Shown here in pieces: positions 35,805 through 45,150 of a stretch of DNA of 64,000 nucleotides. Position numbers and translations under genes: made by a program. Location: the NCBI GenBank assembly GCA_023229575.1, contig JALNYZ010000001.1, positions 372,001 to 436,000 on the forward strand. Reading direction: 5' to 3'. The stretch is from Prolixibacteraceae bacterium. Lineage in GTDB: Bacteria; Bacteroidota; Bacteroidia; Bacteroidales; Prolixibacteraceae. How positions within the stretch are numbered: the first letter of the stretch is position 1; every line of letters starts with the position of its first letter. Under the pieces are notes generated by a model. It did no database searches. It was not told the DNA's origin and saw only the letters and a list, made by a program, of their open reading frames with translations.

Positions 35805-35875
35805 AATACCTTGATAAGGGTATGCAAAATACTACTTAGCAGGTATTGCATGATCGTAGCCTGTACCTCATCTTT
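35805..35875 (+). promoter_or_regulatory. Paired AATACY-N8-GGTATT dyads and promoter of the osmC-like gene
   Basis: Dyad 1: AATACC at 35805-35810, N8, GGTAT at 35819-35823. Dyad 2: AATACT at 35828-35833, N8, GGTATT at 35842-35847. Starts are 23 bp apart. TTG at 35846-35848, 19 bp, then -7-like CATCTTTG at 35868-35875, so dyad 2 overlaps the -33 element. Same layout as at 32896-32966. Confidence 0.65.
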
Positions 35876-35916
35876 GTCAAAGTAAAACAACAGTAAATCA
35901 TTTAAAATCAAATAAA

Positions 35917-36369
35917 ATGGGACTCTTAAATTTTTCAATCAAAGGGGGAAATGAAAACCCTACCAAATTTGTAGCGAATGCCAGAAATTTTAAAGTTATC
36001 GTAGATGAGCCGGCAGCGCTGGGTGGTACAGACCACGGTCCAAATCCTGTAGAATATTTACTTGCAGGATATGCAGGATGTTTGAATGTAGTTGCCCATC
36101 TGGTAGCCAAAGAATTAGGAATTGAAATAAAAAAATTGGCCATCGAAGTCGATGGAGACCTCAATCCAGCCAAGTTCCTGGGGCAATCGAACGATGACAG
36201 GGCCGGATTCCAAAGTATTAATGTCAGCATCAATATTGATACTGACGCCGACCAGTTGTCGATCGATAAATGGTTGAAAGAGGTTGAAAATCGTTGCCCC
36301 ATCAATGATAACTTAAGGAATACCACTCCCGTGAACGTGAAGGTTTCCACCTTTGAGGTTGCGGCTTAA
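35917..36369 (+). CDS. OsmC/Ohr-family protein
   Basis: 150 residues. OsmC fold: VDEPAALGGTDHGPNPVEYLLAG around the first half, and the Cys of YAGCLNVVAHLVAKE as one catalytic thiol; the second thiol appears as the Cys in VENRCPINDNL. Two such Cys reduce organic hydroperoxides in characterised relatives. It resembles the YhfA-like subgroup more than Ohr; I cannot decide from sequence alone. Shares an operator design with metY. Convergent with tcdA, 3 bp apart. Confidence 0.88.
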   Translation: MGLLNFSIKGGNENPTKFVANARNFKVIVDEPAALGGTDHGPNPVEYLLAGYAGCLNVVAHLVAKELGIEIKKLAIEVDGDLNPAKFLGQSNDDRAGFQSINVSINIDTDADQLSIDKWLKEVENRCPINDNLRNTTPVNVKVSTFEVAA

Positions 36370-36372
36370 CGA

Positions 36373-37173
36373 TTATATTTCGTTGTAAATGTGCTGAATC
36401 ACCAATCCTGCCAGGGTAAATCCAAAAATGGCAGTAATGTGGGCGAGGGTCCCGTTGATAACGGCTTTCTGACTGCACCATTCGTGGTCGGCCAGGTCGG
36501 GGTCACCGGGACCTTTTGTTGCCTTCGGGCACAAACATTTGTCGGTTCCGCAGGAGGAACCGCTTCCGCTGTTCTCGAGGAGCTCCTCACTGAAAACACA
36601 CATGAATTCTTTTGCCGGCAACTCCCCTTTCCGGATCATTTTCCTTATTTTGGCTGCCAGCGGACATCTGATTACCTTCCAAAATTCGGTTACCCTGATT
36701 TTTGTCGGGTCTAATTTAAGTGAAGCTCCCATGGAGGAGAAAAAAACGGCATTGGTTTTGGTAGCTTGCCTGATCAGATGTGTTTTGTTGCTGAGGCTAT
36801 CAATGGCATCTATGATGAAATCGTATTTGTCGAGCTCAAAAAAATCGTGGTTATCCCTGTTGTAAATCTTTTGAATGGACAGAATTTGAGCGGCAGGGTT
36901 GATCTCCAAAAGCCTCTTTTTAAGCGCCTCGGTTTTTACTTCACCAACGGTATGTATTGTCGCATGCAATTGCCTGTTGATATTGGTCACGCAGATACGG
37001 TCAGAATCAACCAGCGTCAATCGTTGTATACCGCTTCTTACCAGACTCTCTGCACACCAGCTGCCTACACCGCCTATTCCAAAAATAATCACGTTTTTGG
37101 ACATAACCCTTTCCAGCCGCTCTTTACCAAGAAGTAACTCCGTTCGCTGAAAAATCCCCCTATTAAAAGCCAT
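36373..37173 (-). CDS. tcdA: tRNA threonylcarbamoyladenosine dehydratase (TcdA/CsdL, ThiF-E1-like)
   Basis: 266 residues. E1-like adenylation fold: VIIFGIGGVGSWCAESLVRSG (nucleotide loop), LVDSDRICVTNINRQLHA (DxD...NxxRQ), DFIIDAIDSLSNKTHL. It cyclises t6A37 of tRNA in an ATP-dependent way. A Cys-rich insert near residue 205-220 (SSCGTDKCLCPKATKG) may bind metal; I have not confirmed whether all relatives have it. C-terminal hydrophobic segment (ITAIFGFTLAGLVIQHI) fits the membrane-associated helix of TcdA. The neighbours do not suggest a specific partner. Confidence 0.92.
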   Translation of the reverse strand: MAFNRGIFQRTELLLGKERLERVMSKNVIIFGIGGVGSWCAESLVRSGIQRLTLVDSDRICVTNINRQLHATIHTVGEVKTEALKKRLLEINPAAQILSIQKIYNRDNHDFFELDKYDFIIDAIDSLSNKTHLIRQATKTNAVFFSSMGASLKLDPTKIRVTEFWKVIRCPLAAKIRKMIRKGELPAKEFMCVFSEELLENSGSGSSCGTDKCLCPKATKGPGDPDLADHEWCSQKAVINGTLAHITAIFGFTLAGLVIQHIYNEI

Positions 37174-37293
37174 CCTATCTAAAAAGATTTGACATTCAAA
37201 TTATTGACTAAAAACCCAGCTATTTTTCAGGCCGAAATTACGAAAATCATATTTAGAAACTGTTTAAATTTTATTTTTGAATTCTGTTTGGTA

Positions 37294-37314
37294 TAAATTT
37301 GCGAATTGCAAATT
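37294..37314 (+). promoter_or_regulatory. -7 box with overlapping dyad before the ClC gene
   Basis: TAAATTTG at 37294-37301 matches TAnnTTTG and lies 55 bp before the ATG. A dyad AATTTGC-N5-GCAAATT (37296-37302 and 37308-37314) overlaps it and could be an operator. Confidence 0.4.
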
Positions 37315-37356
37315 GAATCATAGCTAAATGTATAAAAAAGCTAACTTTACTTTGGA

Positions 37357-39132
37357 ATGAAAAAGTATTATAAGTTAATTCAAGATTTCAGTATATGGCG
37401 TCTAAATCGCTTTAGTGAGCATAAGATATTGCTGTTGCTAAGTTTTGTTGTCGGTCTTGTTAGTGGATTTGCAGCAGTTCTTCTGAAGAATCTCATTCAC
37501 ATACTTGGCAAATTTCTAACACGCGATTTTACTACTTATGCTGAAAATTATCAATATCTGGCTTACCCAGGAATTGGCATTTTAATTACTGTGCTTTACG
37601 TAAGATTCTTTGTTAAAGATGATATCGGACATGGAATTACCAAAATTCTGAAATCAATTGCCAATAATAAAGGGTTGCTCCGAGTTCATAATATGTTTAC
37701 CTCCATTATTTCAAGTACAATCACTATTGGTTTCGGGGGATCAGTTGGTGCGGAAGCTCCTGTTGTATTAACCGGTTCCTCGATTGGCTCCAATATCGCA
37801 CGAACTTTTCATCTCAGTTATCGCTCGATGACTGTCCTGATTGGTTGTGGTGCAGCAGGTGCCATTGCAGGAATCTTCAAGGCACCATTGGCAGGTGTGT
37901 TATTTGCAATAGAGGTATTAATGCTCGATTTGACAATGGCCTCACTGCTTCCGCTTATGATTTCGGCTGCAACAGCAGCGTCATTGGCATTTTTTTTGAT
38001 GGGGAATGCACATCATTTTGAATTTCAGATCATAAAGGAATTTAATCTCGCCAATATTCCTTGGTATATTGTTTTAGGGATCTTTTGTGGCCTTTTCTCT
38101 TTTCTTTTTACGAGAGGGAATATTTTTGTAGAGGGTAGTTTTAAGAAAATTCAAAATACCTATTTAAGGGTGATGATCGGCGGAATATTGCTGGGGATTA
38201 TGGTTTTCCTATTCCCGTCACTATGGGGTGAAGGATATTTATCAATAGAACAAATCCTTACTGATGCGGGATCTAGCATTCTTAATAATTCACTTTTTGT
38301 TGAGTTTAAAGATGATCAATTAATCTTATTTGGTTTGGTACTCCTAATTATGTTGGTAAAAATTGTAGCAACGGCTGCAACAAACGGAGCTGGCGGTAGC
38401 GGAGGTATTTTTGCTCCAACTCTCTTTTTAGGCGGATTAGGCGGATTTTTTGTGTCATCTTTACTGAATTACGCCGGGAAAGAGGTCCCTGTCCGAAATT
38501 TTGCTTTAGCAGGAATGGCTGGAATGATGTCAGGGGTCATGCACGCACCAATGACGGCTATCTTTTTGATTGCTGAAATCACCGGAGGATTTGGATTACT
38601 CATCCCTTTAATGATCACAGCAGCAGTTGCTTTCCTAACCATAACACCACTTGAACCGCATTCCATCTATCATAAAAGACTCGCCCGGGATGGTGAACTA
38701 ATTACGCACAACAAAGACAAGGCTGTACTTACTCTCCTAAAATTGAACAATCTAATAGAGACTGATCTCCTAACAGTCAGAATTGACAATACCCTTGGGG
38801 ACTTGGTACAGATAATCTCCAAGTCAAAAAGAAACATTTTTCCAGTAATTGAAGGTGATAATAAATTTTGTGGTATAGTACTTCTTGACGATATTAGACC
38901 TGTCATGTTTGATGAAGAACGTTACAATGTTACACTTGTTAAAGATTTGATGGTCATGCCTCCGGCAATAATTTCACCTAATGAGAAGATGGAAAGCGTA
39001 ATGCAAAAATTTCATGAAAGTGAGGCTTGGAATCTACCTGTAGTCAATAATCAGAAATATATCGGTTGTATCTCAAAATCAACCATTTTTAATGCCTATC
39101 GCACGGAATTAGTTCATTTCTCAGAAGAATAG
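37357..39132 (+). CDS. ClC-family chloride channel/transporter with C-terminal CBS pair
   Basis: 591 residues. About 10-12 membrane helices with ClC selectivity motifs: GFGGSVGAEAPVVLTG (GxGxE-like), IAGIFKAPLAGVLFAIE (GxFxP), and GAGGSGGIFAPTLFLGG. The residue after GSVGAE is consistent with the gating Glu. Residues about 450-585 form two CBS domains (LTVRIDNTLGDLVQII, VMPPAIISPNEKMESVMQKF) that usually bind adenine nucleotides. Transport of Cl- or exchange with H+ is not decided. It stands at the head of an ion/osmolyte gene group. Confidence 0.93.
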   Translation: MKKYYKLIQDFSIWRLNRFSEHKILLLLSFVVGLVSGFAAVLLKNLIHILGKFLTRDFTTYAENYQYLAYPGIGILITVLYVRFFVKDDIGHGITKILKSIANNKGLLRVHNMFTSIISSTITIGFGGSVGAEAPVVLTGSSIGSNIARTFHLSYRSMTVLIGCGAAGAIAGIFKAPLAGVLFAIEVLMLDLTMASLLPLMISAATAASLAFFLMGNAHHFEFQIIKEFNLANIPWYIVLGIFCGLFSFLFTRGNIFVEGSFKKIQNTYLRVMIGGILLGIMVFLFPSLWGEGYLSIEQILTDAGSSILNNSLFVEFKDDQLILFGLVLLIMLVKIVATAATNGAGGSGGIFAPTLFLGGLGGFFVSSLLNYAGKEVPVRNFALAGMAGMMSGVMHAPMTAIFLIAEITGGFGLLIPLMITAAVAFLTITPLEPHSIYHKRLARDGELITHNKDKAVLTLLKLNNLIETDLLTVRIDNTLGDLVQIISKSKRNIFPVIEGDNKFCGIVLLDDIRPVMFDEERYNVTLVKDLMVMPPAIISPNEKMESVMQKFHESEAWNLPVVNNQKYIGCISKSTIFNAYRTELVHFSEE

Positions 39133-39256
39133 TGCAATGCCTGTCAATAATTAAAACTGATCTTGCAAAATGTAGGTTAAAGCGCTCCCCCCTGTTCCTG
39201 TGCAATATGCCAGGTACTCCCGGAAATTCTCAAATATAAGATTAATCTATCACTCC

Positions 39257-39287
39257 TTTGGCAAATTTTTGCATTTTAATTCCTTTA
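39257..39287 (+). promoter_or_regulatory. Candidate promoter of the GH15 gene
   Basis: TTTG at 39257-39260, 19-bp spacer, then TTCCTTTA at 39280-39287, which matches the TAnnTTTG box at T1 and TTT only. Located 34 bp before the ATG. Spacing is right, -7 is weak. Confidence 0.35.
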
Positions 39288-39320
39288 TACATATATTGGA
39301 AGGAATTACAATCATGATAA

Positions 39321-41114
39321 ATGAATAACCTTAATTACGGTGTCATTGGCAATTGTCGGAGCGCTGCCCTTGTATCCGAGAAAGGAAGCATTGATTGGTG
39401 TTGTCTGCCTGATTTCGATTCACCATCGGTTTTCGCCAAAATTCTCGATAATGAAAGAGGTGGTTCGTTTAGTATCGTTGCAGACAGTGGCTACACAATA
39501 AATCAAAAGTATTTTTACAGGACAAATGTATTATGTACCCAATTTAGATCGGGACAAGATTCTTTTGAGGTAATTGATTTTATGCCCCGTTACAAAACAA
39601 TCGACAATGACTATTTTGCCCCCTCAGAGATTTATCGTTATATCAGGCTCCTATCCGGAAAACCAACATTTAAGGTCAGCTATAATCCTTTACTTAACTA
39701 TGCAAGGGACGAAGTCGCTCATGTAATACAGGAGAGCTATATCCGTACTTTCTCAAAAATTAATCCTAATGATTGCATCTATTTATATTCTAGTTTAATC
39801 CTCAATGATATTTTGGATGAAAAGGAAATTGAACTTAAAGACACCCAATTTCTACTTTTGTCTTACAATCAAAAGTTAATCGATATAGATATAAACCGTG
39901 TCTATCTTGAATACCAGCGGACCAAGGTATATTGGTTAAACTTATCTAACCGCACAAAGAAATACCAAAAATATACCGAGGAAATAATCAGAAGCGTGTT
40001 GGTACTTAAATTAATGACATTTCAGTCTTCAGGTGCAATTTTAGCTGCTTTAACAACCAGTATTCCTGAATCAATCGGAGAAGTGCGTAATTGGGACTAT
40101 CGTTTTTGTTGGTTACGCGATGCGTCCATGTCAGTAGATACGCTGATTAAAATGGGCCATTACAAATCGGCACAAGGATTTTTAGGCTATATTAAGAGAA
40201 TTCTTCAGTCAAAACACGATTCATTCCAGATCATGTATGGAATCAGAGGAGAACGGGCTCTTAACGAAGCAGACTTGCCCCACTTTTCCGGCTATAGTAA
40301 ATCGAAGCCGGTAAGAATTGGAAATGCAGCCTATTCTCAACGGCAAAATGATGTGTTTGGTTACCTATTGAATGTTATCTACCAATATTACGTGTTTTTC
40401 CCCGGTACTCTAGATGAAATTGAAGAAATGTGGGAAACGGTTCGTAATATTACCCGTACCGTTTCTTCTCAATGGGAAAAACCAGATAAAGGAATCTGGG
40501 AAATACGAGACGGGGAAAAACACTTTGTCTTCTCTAAAGTAATGAGTTGGGTTGCGATGGACAGAGCTACGAAAATTGCAGGTTTCCTGAATAAAAAGTA
40601 CTATGCTGAAGTTTGGCAAGGCATCGCAAATAACATTAAAGAGGATGTCTTAAATAACGGATGGAAGGAGGATTTGCAAACTTTCACCCAAACCTATTGC
40701 AATTCAGATCTTGATGCCTCCTTGCTGCTCATGGCCGAGTATGGTTTTATTGATGCCGGGGATATAAAATATAAAAAAACCGTGACTGCGGTTAAAAATG
40801 CTCTTTTTTATAATGGGTTAATGTATCGGTACATCAACGCCGATGATTTTGGCAAACCAACCTCTTCATTTACAATATGCACCTTTTGGTTAGTCCAGGC
40901 GTTGTACAAAACAGGAAATACAGAAGAGGCCAAAATCATATTTGACAACCTTTTGGCTTGTGCAAACCACCTGGGACTTTTTAGCGAAGATATTGATTTT
41001 GACACAAAAAGGCTTTTGGGAAATTTTCCGCAAGCCTATTCTCATTTAGCGTTAATTAATACGGCCAGACTATTTTCAGAGGAGGTATATATTTCAAAAT
41101 TTATTAAACCGTAG
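39321..41114 (+). CDS. Glycoside hydrolase family 15 protein (glucoamylase/trehalase-like)
   Basis: 597 residues, cytosolic, no signal peptide. N-terminal beta-domain starts YGVIGNCRSAALVSEKGSID (typical GH15), then an (alpha/alpha)6 catalytic domain: RNWDYRFCWLRDASMSVDTL with the general acid-region residues, WEKPDKGIWEIRDGEKHFVFSK, and the late DLDASLLLMAEYGFID. GH15 members include glucoamylases, glucodextranases and trehalases. The adjacent trehalose-phosphate synthase/phosphatase fusion makes a trehalose-related substrate likely, but this is context only. Confidence 0.92.
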   Translation: MNNLNYGVIGNCRSAALVSEKGSIDWCCLPDFDSPSVFAKILDNERGGSFSIVADSGYTINQKYFYRTNVLCTQFRSGQDSFEVIDFMPRYKTIDNDYFAPSEIYRYIRLLSGKPTFKVSYNPLLNYARDEVAHVIQESYIRTFSKINPNDCIYLYSSLILNDILDEKEIELKDTQFLLLSYNQKLIDIDINRVYLEYQRTKVYWLNLSNRTKKYQKYTEEIIRSVLVLKLMTFQSSGAILAALTTSIPESIGEVRNWDYRFCWLRDASMSVDTLIKMGHYKSAQGFLGYIKRILQSKHDSFQIMYGIRGERALNEADLPHFSGYSKSKPVRIGNAAYSQRQNDVFGYLLNVIYQYYVFFPGTLDEIEEMWETVRNITRTVSSQWEKPDKGIWEIRDGEKHFVFSKVMSWVAMDRATKIAGFLNKKYYAEVWQGIANNIKEDVLNNGWKEDLQTFTQTYCNSDLDASLLLMAEYGFIDAGDIKYKKTVTAVKNALFYNGLMYRYINADDFGKPTSSFTICTFWLVQALYKTGNTEEAKIIFDNLLACANHLGLFSEDIDFDTKRLLGNFPQAYSHLALINTARLFSEEVYISKFIKP

Positions 41115-41199
41115 CGTTGCCATTTGAATATATAGAATTGCTAAAAGACTGATCCATAATCTTATCTTTCTATTTGGTTTAGAGCTAACAAATTTTGGC

Positions 41200-41207
41200 T
41201 ATATTTG
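41200..41207 (+). promoter_or_regulatory. Candidate -7 box before otsAB
   Basis: TATATTTG, 63 bp before the ATG at 41271. No TTTG at exactly 19 bp upstream; one occurs at 23 bp. Confidence 0.35.
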
Positions 41208-41270
41208 AGCAAACCCAACATTGCTTTTACTAAGTAAGATAAGTAAAGCAACGTACAAAACAGTAATGGA

Positions 41271-43493
41271 ATGGTCAATGAAACTCCTTTTGAAAGGCTG
41301 GTAATTGCTGCATATCGTTTGCCTTTCAAATTAACTAAGACCAAAAAAGGTTACAAAGCCGTTCAAAATTCAGGCGGTCTTGTTTCAGCTATACTTGCTT
41401 TGTCCGAAAACTTTAAAGCCAACAACAAAGTCCTAAAAAACAGTAAAATTGTTTGGGTAGGCATTAACGATAATTTAGCTGAAAATGTACCGCCTGAGAG
41501 CTTTGAAAATGAAAATTTTGATATCCTCCCGGTTACTATTACGCCAACATTAAACGATCTGTTTTACGGTGGTTTTTGTAATGACCTGATTTGGCCATTA
41601 TTTCATTATTTCCCATCGTATAGCGTGTTTAACAACGACTATTATAAGGCTTATCAGGAAGCCAATTCAAAATATTGCGAAGAGTTGATTAAAATTATCC
41701 AACCGGGTGATTTTATTTGGATTCACGATTATCAGTTAATGTTGCTGCCCGAAATGATCAGGGAAAAAATACCTGATGCCACCATTGGCTTCTTTCTACA
41801 TATTCCATTCCCATCTTTTGAAATTTTCAGGCTCTTGCCACGCCGTTGGCGTGAGTCTATTGTTAAAGGAATGTTGGGAGCCGATTTGATCGGATTTCAC
41901 ACCCATGATTATACACAACACTTTATCAAGTGTGTAAAGCGAACAACAGGTTTTGAGGTCCATCAAAATATCATATATACCCCGAATAAGCGGGTCAAAG
42001 CGGACGCTTTCCCCATTGGAATTGATTATGATAAATTTCATGATGCATGTCTGAAAGAACATGTTTTAGCAGAAAAGCAAAAGATCAAACTTCATCTGGC
42101 CAGGCAAAAACTTATCTTTTCTGTTGACAGGCTCGACTATTCAAAGGGTTTATTGCTAAGGCTCAAAGGATATGAAACATTCCTTGAAAAATTTCCTTCT
42201 TGGCATTCAAAGGCTGTTTTCAATATGGTAGTTGTCCCATCCCGTGATAACATTGAGAAATACAAAAAGTTAAAAAAGGAGATAGAGTCAACAGTAGGCC
42301 GTATTAATGGTAAATACAGTTCTTTAGCTTGGCGACCAATAATTTATCAATACAAATCATTGTCGTTTAATGAGCTTGTTGCACTTTACGATTTGAGTGA
42401 TGTTGGGCTAATTACCCCTTTGCGAGACGGGATGAACCTTGTTGCCAAGGAATATGTGGCTTGTCAGATTGAAAATAAAGGAGTTTTAATCCTAAGTGAG
42501 ATGGCTGGTGCAGCGGCGGAATTAAACGAAGCTTTAATAATTAACCCGGCTGATAATATCGAAATGGCAGAGGCAATCTTTAAGGCCCTTGAGATGAAAC
42601 CGGAGGAAAAACATACCCGCCTCGAAAGGATGCAAAACCGGATTTCTAACTACAACGTTTTTACCTGGGCTTTTGATTTTTTCAACCAGACATTTGACAC
42701 AAAGAAATTGCAAAAATTAGTGAGCGTAAGATTTATCAACAAGGCGATTTCATCACAAATCGTTACTGATTATCGAAAAGCCGACAGGAGGATTCTTTTT
42801 CTCGACTATGACGGAACGCTTGTGCCGTTTGCAAAATTTCCAGAACTGGCAACAATTAATGAAAACACGGTGGAAATCATAAAGAAATTGTCAAATGATG
42901 ATAAAAACCAAGTTGTTATCGTCAGCGGGAGGGATAAGAAATTTCTTGAAATGCAATTTGCAGGTGTTAATGTCAGTTTGGTAGCCGAACATGGCTACTA
43001 TATTAGAAAGGGAGTCGCTGATTGGGAAGTTACAATCAACACAGGTGAACAGTGGAAAGAAGCGGTTTTACCAATTATGAACGAATATGTAAGTCGTTGC
43101 AACGGTACTTTTATCGAAGAAAAAACTGGCAGTATTGCCTGGCATTACCGAAATGCTGATTCAGATTTTGCTCAATTGCGTCTACATGAATTGCGGGATG
43201 ATCTATCTGAGATAATCCATCATAAAACAGATTTTGAAATACTTGAAGGGCATAAAGTGTTAGAAGTAAAAAGTGGTAAATACGATAAAGGACAAGCGGC
43301 TAATGCTTTGTTGTCAAATCAAAAGTTCGGTTTTATCCTTGCTGTTGGAGATGATAAAACTGATGAATTTCTTTTTAAGGCTTTACCAGATTCCGCCTGT
43401 TCTATTCGGGTCGGTTTAAACCCTTCTTTCGCCAGATATAATGTAACCGACATTTCTGTATTATTGGAATTATTGGAAGTTCTTGCCGAATAA
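41271..43493 (+). CDS. Bifunctional trehalose-6-phosphate synthase / phosphatase (OtsA-OtsB fusion)
   Basis: 740 residues. Residues 1 to about 480 are a GT20 synthase (LVIAAYRLPFK start, SGGLVSAILAL, DFIWIHDYQLMLLP, FSVDRLDYSKGLLLRLKGYE, LRDGMNLVAKEYVACQ). From about 505 on is a HAD-type phosphatase with DYDGTLVPF (catalytic DxDGT, about 509-513), VSGRDKKFLEMQF, and a late GDDKTDEFLFKAL. It converts UDP/GDP-glucose plus glucose-6-P to trehalose in one protein. Follows the GH15 gene by 156 bp. Trehalose is an osmo- and desiccation protectant. Confidence 0.95.
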   Translation: MVNETPFERLVIAAYRLPFKLTKTKKGYKAVQNSGGLVSAILALSENFKANNKVLKNSKIVWVGINDNLAENVPPESFENENFDILPVTITPTLNDLFYGGFCNDLIWPLFHYFPSYSVFNNDYYKAYQEANSKYCEELIKIIQPGDFIWIHDYQLMLLPEMIREKIPDATIGFFLHIPFPSFEIFRLLPRRWRESIVKGMLGADLIGFHTHDYTQHFIKCVKRTTGFEVHQNIIYTPNKRVKADAFPIGIDYDKFHDACLKEHVLAEKQKIKLHLARQKLIFSVDRLDYSKGLLLRLKGYETFLEKFPSWHSKAVFNMVVVPSRDNIEKYKKLKKEIESTVGRINGKYSSLAWRPIIYQYKSLSFNELVALYDLSDVGLITPLRDGMNLVAKEYVACQIENKGVLILSEMAGAAAELNEALIINPADNIEMAEAIFKALEMKPEEKHTRLERMQNRISNYNVFTWAFDFFNQTFDTKKLQKLVSVRFINKAISSQIVTDYRKADRRILFLDYDGTLVPFAKFPELATINENTVEIIKKLSNDDKNQVVIVSGRDKKFLEMQFAGVNVSLVAEHGYYIRKGVADWEVTINTGEQWKEAVLPIMNEYVSRCNGTFIEEKTGSIAWHYRNADSDFAQLRLHELRDDLSEIIHHKTDFEILEGHKVLEVKSGKYDKGQAANALLSNQKFGFILAVGDDKTDEFLFKALPDSACSIRVGLNPSFARYNVTDISVLLELLEVLAE

Positions 43494-43510
43494 ACTCTAA
43501 ATTCCAAACG

Positions 43511-43802
43511 GCTATATTGTTACTCTCCCAGGGCATGCAAAAGTTTCTCAATGTCTTTTAACTTGTCAAAGAGAACTATTAGTTGGCATTTAGATTTCTT
43601 TGAAAAAAACAAGCTCAATACTATCATTTGGGAACCCATTAAAGGTCATTATATCTCAATAAACCAGTATCCTAACGATTTTTCAGTGAGCCTAAATCGG
43701 GATATCGTCATTCCAGTTGTTTGTTTTTCCCACTTAATCGTTATAGGTCAATGCTCATGCAACACACATAATATCATGAAAGACATGGAATCATCACAGT
43801 GA
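43511..43802 (+). pseudogene. Winged-helix regulator remnant, frameshifted
   Basis: The plus strand reads AILLLSQGMQKF in one frame up to a stop at 43559, and in a neighbouring frame SFNLSKRTISWHLDFFEKN ... GHYISIN, which looks like the recognition helix and wing of an ArsR/MarR-like winged helix. One small indel near 43540-43550 would join them, and the N-terminus is missing. The last part overlaps the 3' end of the opposite kinase gene. Probably a decayed regulator. Confidence 0.4.
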
Positions 43803-45150
43803 CTCTTGTGCCTTGCTCAAGCTGAGATTCTATTTTGATTGTTCCTTGGTGCAACTTAATGATTTTATCAGTTAATGAAAGACCTAAACCATTACCGAAA
43901 ATATTTTTGGCGTTATTTGCCCTAAAAAATGGATGAAATATGTTTTCCATATCTTCCTCGTCTATTCCGATACCCCTATCAGCAAATGCCGCCACAATGA
44001 ATTTACCTTCGATACTTAATTCAACTTCAACAGATTTATCAGAGGAAAACTTGCAAGCATTATCCATCAGGTTAATGACTGCTGTTTTAAGTAAATGGTC
44101 ATTGCCAAGAACAGTTAATTCCTTCTCATCCTCAATTGGTTCACTAAATTTTATGGAGATGTTGTAGTTTTTTTTCTCCTCAATAAGTTCATCCCTGGCT
44201 TTCCAAAGAATTTCATCAATTCGCAATGGATGAAGGGCTATCGCAGAAATATCGGAGCTTGCTTTGGCCAGATCAAGCAAACCATTTGAAAGTGCATTAA
44301 GATTTTTGATATCCTCAAGAACAGACTCCAGAATTTTTTCATATTCTTCCTGTGTCCTCGCTTTCATTAACGAAACTTCTATTTGTCCTGTAATTGAGGT
44401 TAGTGGGGTACGTAATTCATGTGATGCATTTGAAACAAAACTCCTTTGCATTTCAAAGGCAGATTCCAACCGTTCAAGCATTTTGTTAAAAGTCAGGGCG
44501 AGTTGTGCAATTTCATCTGTCCCGTTTCCTTCATTTACCCTCATATCCAAATTAGAAATGGTAATTTTATCAACCTGCTTCACTACATCAGACATGGGTT
44601 TAAGAGCTCTGTTTGCGTATATTCTGCCAGTATAAACCGTTAATCCGATACTAATAAAAAAACCAATGAAAATAATCCACTTCAGATTATTGAGTTTCTT
44701 TATTCCATAGCTATCTAAGGCAGAAGATATTACCACATATTGATCACTCTTATCCATGTAAAGTAGCCCAATAACTTCCTTCCCCCCTTCGTGGTACCGT
44801 ACATCTTTTAATAGCCTAATTTTCTCCAGAAGTGCTTTTGAAGTAGCAATCAAGTCATTATCTGAACTATTGTAAATAAGAAGGTTTTTGTAATTATAGA
44901 TCAAAACCTTTTCATTATTGATGGCGTTTATGGTATTCTTATCAATAATTTTCATCAAATTATAGTCAACTTCTTTAACTTCTATTAAAAGCTTGGCGGT
45001 GTTGATTGCCTTTTGTTTTAGGCGGGAATAAAACTCATATTCACGATAATCAGCTGAAAAATAATATATTATAAAAGAAAACAGAATAAGAATAATTGTA
45101 ACTATATAGGTAAACTGGAGAGTGAGTCGGGCCCTTATATTATATTTCAT
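43774..45150 (-). CDS. Membrane sensor histidine kinase with HAMP
   Basis: 458 residues: TM1 about 10-30, periplasmic sensor of about 130 residues, TM2 about 157-177, HAMP (GRIYANRALKPMSDVVKQVD), H-box SNASHELRTPLTSI, N box LMDNACKFSSD, G1 DRGIGIDEED, G2 GNGLGLSLTDKI. CusS/BaeS-like architecture. Start codon overlaps the upstream regulator stop (ATGA). Cognate pair with the regulator at 45147-45845; its location between otsAB and nhaD suggests osmotic or ion stress sensing, which is inference. Confidence 0.92.
   Translation of the reverse strand: MKYNIRARLTLQFTYIVTIILILFSFIIYYFSADYREYEFYSRLKQKAINTAKLLIEVKEVDYNLMKIIDKNTINAINNEKVLIYNYKNLLIYNSSDNDLIATSKALLEKIRLLKDVRYHEGGKEVIGLLYMDKSDQYVVISSALDSYGIKKLNNLKWIIFIGFFISIGLTVYTGRIYANRALKPMSDVVKQVDKITISNLDMRVNEGNGTDEIAQLALTFNKMLERLESAFEMQRSFVSNASHELRTPLTSITGQIEVSLMKARTQEEYEKILESVLEDIKNLNALSNGLLDLAKASSDISAIALHPLRIDEILWKARDELIEEKKNYNISIKFSEPIEDEKELTVLGNDHLLKTAVINLMDNACKFSSDKSVEVELSIEGKFIVAAFADRGIGIDEEDMENIFHPFFRANNAKNIFGNGLGLSLTDKIIKLHQGTIKIESQLEQGTRVTVMIPCLS

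Noticed and set aside
39257..39272. TTGGCA...TTGC before the GH15 gene as a sigma-54 promoter
   Set aside because: Distance between GG and GC is one base short of the required spacing; the housekeeping-type reading fits better.
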